Source: UBA12087 sp964370815
GTDB lineage: Bacteria > Chloroflexota > Anaerolineae > Anaerolineales > Villigracilaceae
Length of the DNA: 64,000 nucleotides
NCBI GenBank assembly: GCA_964370815.1
Contig: CAYJKQ010000007.1
Coordinates: 62,001 to 126,000, forward strand
Direction: 5' to 3'
The notes beneath the pieces are model-generated. The model did no database searches. It saw only the letters and a program-made list of their open reading frames with translations, and was not told the DNA's origin. A program made the position numbers and the translations under genes. Positions 57,367-64,000 of this stretch are shown here, piece by piece (the first letter of the stretch is position 1; every line of letters begins with the position of its first letter).

Positions 57367-59610
57367 ATGAAAAACACACAGATGCCCGCTCCCAAAAAGC
57401 TGACCCGGAAGTTATCATTGTCTCTTTGGAAAGCAGGCTTATTTTGTGTGATCTTCGCAACTGCTTTTAGCACGGTGGTTCCCGTCTCAGCCAGTGGATC
57501 GCTTAACAACCTGGATACCACTAGCCAACCACCTGCTGATCTAAATTCGGGAATAGCGGGTGCAGCTTATTTGAACACTCAAAAAGAGGATGGGACAACA
57601 CCTGAGAGTGGTCCAGTATCCATGAGTGCCGATGGGTTGGCTCTTTTTAATGCTATCCCGCCCTTGATCGTCAAGGTGGATACCAATCCGGCAAATCAGG
57701 GGATCAGGACAGCGTACAGCACTGATGCAGATCTCTCCGCTTCTTCCGCAATGGGAGCAGAATTTGCGTTCACTTATAAAAATTCAGGGCAATCCGACCC
57801 CTGGGGTGAGACCTGCCAGCTTATGCCTGCTGCGGCTAAAACAGCTTTTGAGACCGCCGGGTTGATCTGGTCCGGGATCATCCAATCCTCTGTCCCGATC
57901 ACGATCTCTGTCTGCTGGGCGGACCTTGGCTCAACGAATATTCTTGGTTACTCAGGCGGACAACCTTTAAATCGGGATTTTCCCGGCGCTCCCCAGGCGA
58001 ACACATGGTACCAGGGATCCCTGGCGAATGCTCTGTCCGGCACGGACCTCTTACCTCTGAGTTATGATGATTACATTACTCTTAACTCCACTTTTTCCTG
58101 GTATTTGGGTACGGATGGGAATACGGCACCCGGGACCTACGATCTCATCTCAGTTGCCTTACATGAAATAGGTCACGGATTGAACTTTGCCGGGTCCGCC
58201 AATTACACAGCTGGAAGGGGAAGCATCGGGCGCGGATATCCGGCTTATCCAACGATATATGACAAATTTGTCGAAGATGCTGTCGGAACGAAGCTGACTG
58301 CTTACCCGAACGCATCCACTTCGCTCGGCTCACTGCTTACATCCAACAACTTGTGGTTCAATGGGGCTTTCGCCAATGCAGCGAATGGAGGTTCACGGGT
58401 AAAACTGTATGCTCCTTCATACTGGTCGGCTGGATCAAGCTTCTCACACCTGGATTATAAGAATTATTCCGGAACAAGCAACAGCCTGATGGTTTATGCA
58501 ATGGCCTCCGGATCTTCCCAGCACAACCCGGGTTCGGTCACGCAGGGAATCCTGAAAGACCTTGGCTGGGGATCATCCCCGCCAACCATTTCGGGAAATG
58601 CGGGTGCCGGCGGGGTGACACTAAGTTATATGGATGGCTCGCTCAAGTCGGTGACCAGCGATGCTGCAGGTGCCTACTCGTTCAGTGTCTCAAACATCTG
58701 GAGTGGCACGGTGACACCCAGCAAAGCCGGGTACACATTCTCTCCAGAAAACAAAACCTATACCGACTTGATCAGTAACCAGTATGACCAGGATTACTCA
58801 GCCACAGTTGTAACTTCTACAATTTCGGGGAATGCCGGCACGGCTGCAGCGATCTTAAGTTACACGGATGGCACTCCAAAGAGTGTTACTGCTGATGGAA
58901 ACGGCGTTTACTCATTAAACGTGACTTACGGCTGGTCCGGGAGCGTGACACCTTCCAAAGTGGGTTATACATTTTCTGCCGGATCCATGGATTACACGGA
59001 TGTGACCCAGGACATTAATTCCCAGGACTATTCAGCGATGGTAGCATGGCAAGCCCCGGTGAATGTACAAGCCAGTGATGGGGTCTATGCCGACAAAGTG
59101 AATGTAACCTGGTCGACCCTACCTGGAGTTACCACATACAGGGTCTACCGGGCTGAGAACCGCAGCAGGACCAGGATCTTCCTGGGGAACGTCCGTTCCG
59201 GGGATGCTTTTGAGGACAAAAATGCGATACCCGGTGTCACTTATCGTTACTGGATAAGAGCCTGTACGGGAACCGCCTGTAGTGCTTTTAGCAGGCTCAA
59301 TACCGGTTGGCGTTTAGCCAATATTCCGACAACACTCGCCCCCACAGGGTCGATCACGAACACAAGACCCATTTATGTGTGGAGCAAAGTGGACGGGGCT
59401 ACGCAGTATCAATTCCAGGTAATGCAGGGTACAAAGGTCATTTACAGACTCAGGATACTTTCCGGTAAATGTGAAATTACTGCCAACTGCACCAGCAGAC
59501 CCAGGTGGGTATTGGAAAATTCGACATATACCTGGAAAGTACGTGCCATGCTGAATGGAGCTTGGATGCCTTTCAGCGCAGAGAATACGTTCACCATGTC
59601 CAGGGAATAG
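57367..59610 (+). CDS. Secreted HEXXH protein with two Ig-like repeats and Fn3-like domain, under riboswitch control
   Basis: The 747-residue protein has a signal peptide (hydrophobic stretch ending near VSASGS, residue 40). An N-terminal domain contains ISVALHEIGHGLNF (His266, Glu267, His270), the zinc-peptidase HEXXH signature; the third ligand is not clear. Residues about 415-560 hold two similar carboxypeptidase-regulatory-like repeats (ISGNAG...SVTPSKAGYTFS and again ...SVTPSKVGYTFS). A fibronectin-III-like domain (about 565-650) and a C-terminal beta domain follow. A surface or secreted protease or adhesin is likely. It starts 24 bases after the riboswitch terminator, so c-di-GMP should control its transcription. 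Confidence 0.85.
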   Translation: MKNTQMPAPKKLTRKLSLSLWKAGLFCVIFATAFSTVVPVSASGSLNNLDTTSQPPADLNSGIAGAAYLNTQKEDGTTPESGPVSMSADGLALFNAIPPLIVKVDTNPANQGIRTAYSTDADLSASSAMGAEFAFTYKNSGQSDPWGETCQLMPAAAKTAFETAGLIWSGIIQSSVPITISVCWADLGSTNILGYSGGQPLNRDFPGAPQANTWYQGSLANALSGTDLLPLSYDDYITLNSTFSWYLGTDGNTAPGTYDLISVALHEIGHGLNFAGSANYTAGRGSIGRGYPAYPTIYDKFVEDAVGTKLTAYPNASTSLGSLLTSNNLWFNGAFANAANGGSRVKLYAPSYWSAGSSFSHLDYKNYSGTSNSLMVYAMASGSSQHNPGSVTQGILKDLGWGSSPPTISGNAGAGGVTLSYMDGSLKSVTSDAAGAYSFSVSNIWSGTVTPSKAGYTFSPENKTYTDLISNQYDQDYSATVVTSTISGNAGTAAAILSYTDGTPKSVTADGNGVYSLNVTYGWSGSVTPSKVGYTFSAGSMDYTDVTQDINSQDYSAMVAWQAPVNVQASDGVYADKVNVTWSTLPGVTTYRVYRAENRSRTRIFLGNVRSGDAFEDKNAIPGVTYRYWIRACTGTACSAFSRLNTGWRLANIPTTLAPTGSITNTRPIYVWSKVDGATQYQFQVMQGTKVIYRLRILSGKCEITANCTSRPRWVLENSTYTWKVRAMLNGAWMPFSAENTFTMSRE

Positions 59611-59778
59611 ATCTTCAGAAGCGCATCGCCAATAAAGATATTGATTGGGTCGATCCCAACTGTTACGGAAAACAAATTTGCCAGAAATGGATCTGATCGT
59701 GATCCATGATCTCCGCTCTTTGCATGGGGAATAGTTCTCCAGGTAAGACCTTTTGCAACCGGTCATTAAGGCGAATCG

Positions 59779-59787
59779 TGGTATAAT
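59779..59787 (+). promoter_or_regulatory. Extended -10 promoter for the CarD-family gene
   Basis: TGGTATAAT is a consensus extended -10. It lies about 140 bases upstream of the start at 59928. The leader between contains a GGCGCCA...TGGCGTC hairpin (about 59820-59850) followed by TTTTG, which may be an attenuator or part of a terminator. No other gene lies in 59611-59927. Confidence 0.55.
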
Positions 59788-59927
59788 TCCACTATAAATC
59801 CAAAGATTGACGGTTGGTAGGCGCCATTCCTTTTTCGGGGTTGGCGTCTTTTGTTCCAAACCGCAAAATACGTGCTCCTTGATAGGTGGGGATCTGAGAG
59901 GAGGCAACTATTTTATAAGGAGATATT

Positions 59928-60422
59928 GTGGGCTTCAAAATTGGCGACCCTGTCATGCACTGGACCTATGGTTTCGGAAGAATTGAAAAGCTGGAAGAAC
60001 GCGAGTTATCCGGTAAGGCGACGCTTTATTATGCCGTCAAGTCGCATGATCTGACCGTCTGGGTGCCGGCGGATGACAACCTGGACAGCCGCCTGCGACC
60101 TCCGACATCGGCAGCCGGGTTTGAGCAATTGTTTGAGATCCTGACCGGGTCCGAGCAACCGCTTTCGGAAGACCGCCATGAACGCAAGATCTACCTGGTG
60201 GAACAACTCAAGGATGGACGGGCTGAATCCCTGTGCCGGGTGATCCGTGACCTGTTCGCCTTCCAGAAGCGCAAATCCTTGAATGAAAATGACCAGCATC
60301 TGCTGAAGCGGGTGCAGAGTGTCCTGCTGGGGGAGTGGGAATTCTCGCTGTCGATCCCGTCCACACAGGCGGCTTCCGACCTGCATCGCTTGCTGGATAA
60401 GCGCGGTACTGCCGGAGATTGA
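59928..60422 (+). CDS. CarD-family transcription factor (RNA polymerase-interacting domain)
   Basis: The 164-residue protein starts with GTG (AAGGAG seven bases upstream). Residues 1-60 form the CarD/TRCF RNA-polymerase-interacting domain (FKIGDPVMHWTYGFGRIEKLEERELSGKATLYYAVKSHDLTVWVP). The C-terminal 90 residues are helical, as in CarD proteins that bind promoter DNA and stabilise open complexes. The protein is expected to act at many promoters. It is followed by an AT-rich region. Confidence 0.9.
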   Translation: MGFKIGDPVMHWTYGFGRIEKLEERELSGKATLYYAVKSHDLTVWVPADDNLDSRLRPPTSAAGFEQLFEILTGSEQPLSEDRHERKIYLVEQLKDGRAESLCRVIRDLFAFQKRKSLNENDQHLLKRVQSVLLGEWEFSLSIPSTQAASDLHRLLDKRGTAGD

Positions 60423-60606
60423 GGCAACAGGGTTGTTGGTGTTGTTTGTAAGGGAGGATAAATAAAAATCCGCTTTTTAGAGAGGAAGTAACAAAACGTC
60501 TAATCTCATTTGAGATTGAAATGAGATTGAAATTTTTATTTAATAAGAAAACCAACATTATTTTCTAAGAATTTATATTGTAAGTATTCCGTAAACTTTG
60601 TTGATA

Positions 60607-61563
60607 TTAATCAACAATCGGTATAGTTACGCACCTACAACCCATTTCGTGAGTACATTTTTCATAAGGAAACTCTGGCAATTCGTCAAATGTAAATTTT
60701 ATTTTGCTAAGTTTCTTGCATGCTACACACGAATCTTGCGCAGATAAAATCTCGACAAACTTTACAACGCCACTTTCTCTATATTGTTTAATTGAAGCTT
60801 TATGTAATGCATAGAAAAAAAACATTCTTGATGCGGTGTTTCCATCAATTGACAATCCCGTTTCAAAATTTGGTGGAAGCCACTTTTTAGCATCATTCTT
60901 TCCCCATAACGCCATCATCGCTGCTCCAACTCTTAAATTTTCTAATTTATCATCTTCAAGTTTAGAAAGTATTTTAGGTTTAAAACCGAAAATATCTGTT
61001 AGCAATCGTATCTCCCGGTCAGGGTTATGATTTTTCCAACCAACTCCCATTCCTCGAGGAAATACTTGTTCTGATTCATAAGATGCTAATGTCAAACTAG
61101 CTTTCTTAAAATCTCTATTTTTAATATGTTCCAATATCTGTAGTTCAACATTTACAAGTTTCTCTTTTTCACTAATTAAGTATTCATCAGCTAATTCAAT
61201 CCCTTTTTTAGTACATTCAAATACATTCAACCCTACTATAACTTTTTTCATTCCACCTGGATCTGCATCAATTAGACGTAGTATCAATTCTTCTTTTTTA
61301 CCCGATACCGACATTCCCCGTTTTTTTAGCATTTCTTTTAGCTCAGATACCTTAAATTTATAAGAGAGAGTGTTTTTTAAATCAGATGCGACTAATAAGC
61401 CTTCCTGTGAAAAGCGATCAATCGCTTGTTTAGCATTTTCTCCTAGTACGCTTACCCAAATATCAGAATTAACAAAATCAGCTGGACTTAGTGGGGATTT
61501 GAATTTACATAATAGCAACAAATGAGAATTAGATTCTTTCCAATTAAACTCATTGATTGACAT
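60607..61563 (-). CDS. SAP-domain protein with C-terminal Cys cluster
   Basis: The 318-residue AT-rich gene encodes a SAP DNA-binding motif at about residues 69-101 (KVSELKEMLKKRGMSVSGKKEELILRLIDAD). Its C-terminus has Cys279-x2-Cys282, then Cys303, Cys309 and Cys311 (CVAC...CTHEMGCRC). The CRC ending resembles the C-terminal zinc-like region of some phage minor head proteins; that is a weak resemblance. The function is unknown. The base composition differs from CarD and uvrA, which suggests transfer. Confidence 0.65.
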   Translation of the reverse strand: MSINEFNWKESNSHLLLLCKFKSPLSPADFVNSDIWVSVLGENAKQAIDRFSQEGLLVASDLKNTLSYKFKVSELKEMLKKRGMSVSGKKEELILRLIDADPGGMKKVIVGLNVFECTKKGIELADEYLISEKEKLVNVELQILEHIKNRDFKKASLTLASYESEQVFPRGMGVGWKNHNPDREIRLLTDIFGFKPKILSKLEDDKLENLRVGAAMMALWGKNDAKKWLPPNFETGLSIDGNTASRMFFFYALHKASIKQYRESGVVKFVEILSAQDSCVACKKLSKIKFTFDELPEFPYEKCTHEMGCRCVTIPIVD

Positions 61564-61888
61564 AGACTTAAATCCTCCTACATGCAGTAGCGACTATAGC
61601 ACCCACGTAAAAATTCTATAAATTACTTGTTTTCAATAACCTTTTCCTGCTGGGAAAATTCATTTTAATCATCAATTTTTATTTTAACATACAATACACT
61701 CAGCAAATTGGCCAAGTATTTAGTTTTACTTTAGACGAATGATATAATTTTTCTAATGTAAATTGTATAGCACATAACGATGCACTTTACTGTTGTGCAA
61801 TAATTCTATATTAATGCTAAATTTCTTAATATTTATCAAAGTCTCACTGGCTATAAATATTCCGAATAAAAATTGAAAGGAATTAATT
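61564..61888. other. AT-rich intergenic region between divergent genes
   Basis: No gene or RNA recognised. The region holds promoters for both flanking genes; no clear consensus can be chosen among many AT-rich hexamers. AAAGGAATTAATT just before 61889 is the ribosome site of the plus-strand gene. Confidence 0.35.
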
Positions 61889-62647
61889 ATGGATCGAAAA
61901 TTCAGATTTCGTGTTTCAGGATTAGCTTTCTTTATAATTCTTCTTCTTCATCTTATTTTTACAGGAAAAGGTAGTTCGTGGGTTAGTGGTCTTACAAAAA
62001 ACATTGACCAGTTTCAAGTCATTATTACAGTTGCTTCAGGTTTCTTCATATTTTTTACCACCGATTTTATCGGATTTATTTTCAGCTCGATTTTTCAATT
62101 TTATTTTAATTGTTTAGGTGGATACAATAAGTGGTTCACAAAACAAATCGGAAATTTGAATGAATTGATTTTGAATGATTATCAGAATCCAATATTTAGT
62201 AATGAAGAAAATATCCAGAGGAAAGAATTAAACCATCGCTGGAAAGAATCTAACGCTGAACAATTTCTAATTTATTTCTTTTGGCATCGCCCTGATGGAG
62301 TGAGTGAACACCTTAATGATTGGATTGAGCGCCGTCAAACTGCCTATTTCACTTCATGCACATTTTTTACTGCTGCATTAATTTCAACTTTTTTTTCGAT
62401 TTTTATAATTTGTAAACATAACCTTGGTTGGGCAGAGGGTAACACTTGGGTATTGATGTTAACCATTATTATGGTAATACTTATCATATCCAATGGCAAT
62501 AAGGCAAAACAGGATGCTGTTGCTGTTACAGAACTATATATTGAAGGCTCTATTAATCCTAAATTCCAAGAAATCTTAGATAATTATTCTCCATACAAAA
62601 ATTCTGACCGAAAGAGAGAAACCACTAAGAGAAAAAATAATAAATAA
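61889..62647 (+). CDS. Membrane protein of unknown function
   Basis: The 252-residue AT-rich gene encodes four predicted membrane helices (SGLAFFIILLLHLIFTG, VASGFFIFFTTDFIGFIFSSIF, FTAALISTFFSIFIICKHN, VLMLTIIMVILIISN) and soluble segments between them (residues about 80-140). No family recognised. It is divergent from the SAP-domain gene and shares its base composition, so the two may have arrived together. Confidence 0.6.
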   Translation: MDRKFRFRVSGLAFFIILLLHLIFTGKGSSWVSGLTKNIDQFQVIITVASGFFIFFTTDFIGFIFSSIFQFYFNCLGGYNKWFTKQIGNLNELILNDYQNPIFSNEENIQRKELNHRWKESNAEQFLIYFFWHRPDGVSEHLNDWIERRQTAYFTSCTFFTAALISTFFSIFIICKHNLGWAEGNTWVLMLTIIMVILIISNGNKAKQDAVAVTELYIEGSINPKFQEILDNYSPYKNSDRKRETTKRKNNK

Positions 62648-63081
62648 ATCTATCCCAAACCGGGTATTTATTAATGAATTATCAATAAAAATGCAATTCA
62701 AATCTGAAAACTAATAATTTCCTAAAAAGCCAAGTCAGATGTGCCTTTGTGTGGATATGACAAGACTTTTTTAAGTAATATTTCTTTAATATTTTTATTC
62801 AATCACCTAGAGAAACCAATAGAAAGAATCTCAATTTATCAGTTCACTTATTCCTGTCATCCCAGATTATCCACCTAGTTTGGATGCGATCAGGATTGAG
62901 GAGGGAGACCCCCTCCCAGCCTTTGCGAAGCATACCCGCAGGGTGCCTCCATCTGAAAACACATAGATAGGGGAGGAGACCTGTCATTGGAATTATGTAT
63001 GAAGATTCTAGTTATTATGCAATGCCACATTCATTCCTCCCCCATTTCCGTTCTTTGAAATGGGGGAGGTAGGAGGGGGTC
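62648..63081. other. Intergenic region with composite repeats before the DUF559 gene
   Basis: From about 62855 the sequence becomes GC-richer and contains GAGGGAGACCCCCTCCC. CCTCCCCCATTT (63036-63047) is paired with AAATGGGGGAGG (63058-63069), a perfect 12-bp hairpin. TGTCATCCCAG and GCGAAGC pieces suggest dispersed repeats. The hairpin lies 12 bases before the TTG start of the DUF559 gene and overlaps its ribosome region. Confidence 0.5.
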
Positions 63082-63441
63082 TTGCATAAACGCACAACAC
63101 CTAAAATATTTGGTCGTGCCAAACAAAACCACCGCAATATGACCCCGGCGGAAGCCAGGCTTTGGTCCAGATTAAGAGCCCATCAGTTGCAGGAAGTACA
63201 TTTTCGCAACCAGCATGCCATTGGAAATTACATCGTGGATTTTTGCACGCCGCGTAGAAAACTCATCATCGAACTGGATGGCAGCCAGCATATGGAGCAG
63301 AAAGAATACGATATCGAAAGAACTTTATTCCTTGAATCCAGGGGTTACCAGGTCTTACGCTTTTGGAATAACGACGTCATGAATGACGTTGAAGGCGTCC
63401 TGCGCGCCATAGATATTGCACTGGAAGAAAACAATTATTAA
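63082..63441 (+). CDS. DUF559-family endonuclease-like protein
   Basis: The 119-residue protein matches DUF559, a Vsr/PD-(D/E)XK-related nuclease family: NMTPAEARLWSRLRAHQL, VHFRNQHAIGNYIVDFCTPRRKLIIELDGSQH (catalytic Asp...ExD) and RTLFLESRGYQVLRFWNNDV. Start is TTG at 63082 with AGGAGGGGG upstream. Genes of this family are often solitary and scattered, with no assigned target. It stands alone beside composite repeats. Confidence 0.88.
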   Translation: MHKRTTPKIFGRAKQNHRNMTPAEARLWSRLRAHQLQEVHFRNQHAIGNYIVDFCTPRRKLIIELDGSQHMEQKEYDIERTLFLESRGYQVLRFWNNDVMNDVEGVLRAIDIALEENNY

Positions 63442-63474
63442 TAAGAAAAACAGCCTTTTTAACCGATCTTGATT

Positions 63475-63498
63475 AAAAAATCCGCCCTTCAGGGCGGA
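63475..63498 (-). terminator. Rho-independent terminator for the minus-strand gene at 63592
   Basis: TCCGCCCT (63481-63488) pairs with AGGGCGGA (63491-63498), eight pairs around TC. Read on the minus strand it is followed by TTTTTT (63480-63475). It lies about 95 bases beyond the stop of the gene at 63592. Confidence 0.75.
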
Positions 63499-63591
63499 AG
63501 GATCAATGCGCTTCATATTTGGGAGGAATTAGAAGTAGCATATATCGAAGTGATCTTTGCTCCACCAGATCCTATTGATCGCTCTTCCTCA

Positions 63592-63996
63592 TTAATTATT
63601 TGCAAGCAAATAGTCTACATACTGGTGTCTTTCGCCCAGAAAAACACTGGAGCGTTCTTTCAGGTCATCAATCGTGCATTCACAGGGATATATGGAATTA
63701 AGGTCTGATTCTTCATAAAGAGTGAACAGGTTCAATAAGGAAAGTGTGAAGAAAATTTCATCATCCACTTTAAAAATTATCCTTCGTTCATTCCCCGATT
63801 CTTTTGAAATTTGATCCAGATTTCTTTTCATAAGAAATAAATAAGGAGCAAAAAAGTTCCAAAATCGATCTGCAATTCTTTTTATTTTCCCGGCTTGCGA
63901 GGCAGGAAAGTATGCAGATAATAATTTTGAAATTGGGTCATAAGCAACCAGGTTGGAAAAGTTATATTTATCGATTATTGTCGGAAAATAGAACAT
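63592..63996 (-). CDS. Protein of unknown function, possibly cut at the window edge
   Basis: A 134-residue AT-rich frame from ATG 63996 to stop 63592. No domain is recognised (YDPISKLLSAYFPASQAGKIKRIADRFWNFFAPYLFL, then ECTIDDLKERSSVFLGERHQY). It may start at 63996 or continue past the window edge. A terminator lies downstream. Confidence 0.55.
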   Translation of the reverse strand: MFYFPTIIDKYNFSNLVAYDPISKLLSAYFPASQAGKIKRIADRFWNFFAPYLFLMKRNLDQISKESGNERRIIFKVDDEIFFTLSLLNLFTLYEESDLNSIYPCECTIDDLKERSSVFLGERHQYVDYLLANN

Positions 63997-64000
63997 GTTC

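Overview
The window looks like a chromosomal segment of an uncultured or little-studied member of the Chloroflexota, most likely class Anaerolineae. This is an inference. It rests on the mid-GC coding style, secreted proteins and lipoproteins with Pro/Thr-rich linkers, LysM proteins, a UPF0316 protein, a CarD-type factor, an archaeal-like family-B DNA polymerase homologue, an F420-type nitroreductase homologue and many short dispersed intergenic repeats. No rRNA or tRNA gene was recognised.

Layout. 1-4.9 kb: 5' end of a Fur-family gene, a PlsC-type acyltransferase, a secreted lytic transglycosylase, and the rpiA-rpe pair. 5.0-8.35 kb: an AT-rich defence-like island with a PD-(D/E)XK/DUF2075 helicase-nuclease, a small nuclease-like protein and a clear DpnI homologue. 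8.5-11.5 kb: LysM protein, an unknown protein and a lipoprotein with an attenuator-like leader. 11.6-16.1 kb: a metal-uptake locus (DtxR/MntR-type regulator, FTR1 permease, FeoA) sharing a palindromic operator, then a decayed ACR3 gene and a ClC transporter with CBS domains. 16.2-21.2 kb: DUF389-SH3 fusion, UPF0316 protein, and an operon of asparagine-synthetase-like, isoprenylcysteine-methyltransferase-like and deazaflavin-dependent nitroreductase-like genes.

21.4-30.1 kb: a B12-binding protein with an octopine-type dehydrogenase, then on the opposite strand a GrdB-family protein that is a probable selenoprotein (in-frame UGA plus a SECIS-like hairpin). An ABC-2 export system, a 146-bp inverted-repeat element and a YyaL-type thioredoxin-domain protein follow. 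30.1-33.4 kb: a HAMP-GAF-PAS-GGDEF diguanylate cyclase behind a solute-binding lipoprotein. 33.6-37.3 kb: a four-gene cassette (HTH protein, degenerate RecA-like protein, small protein, family-B polymerase homologue lacking key catalytic acids) whose only evident promoter contains a perfect GAAC-N4-GTTC LexA/SOS box. 37.5-41.2 kb: a Crp/Fnr regulator divergent from two octaheme lipoproteins that each carry one CXXCK haem site, plus a membrane protein.

41.4-53.4 kb: PQQ-type sugar dehydrogenase, MsrP-MsrQ, a flavin monooxygenase, an aromatic-amino-acid-type decarboxylase, a LysM membrane protein and UvrA. 53.4-54.1 kb is a repeat cluster including hairpins with a compensatory base change. 54.3-60.4 kb: a TIM-barrel-like lipoprotein, a cyclic-di-GMP-I riboswitch with terminator controlling a secreted HEXXH metalloprotease-like protein, and a CarD-family factor. 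60.6-64 kb is AT-rich, with a SAP-domain/Cys-cluster protein, a membrane protein, a DUF559 nuclease and an unknown protein.

Themes that tie genes together: iron/metal control at 11.6-13.6 kb; c-di-GMP made by the cyclase at 30-32 kb and read by the riboswitch at 57.2 kb; DNA-damage response (SOS polymerase cassette, uvrA); and anaerobic or low-oxygen electron transfer (FNR-like sites upstream of multihaem cytochromes, selenoprotein, B12 protein). The four observations I consider strongest are the SOS-controlled inactive-polymerase cassette, the selenoprotein, the DpnI island and the riboswitch.
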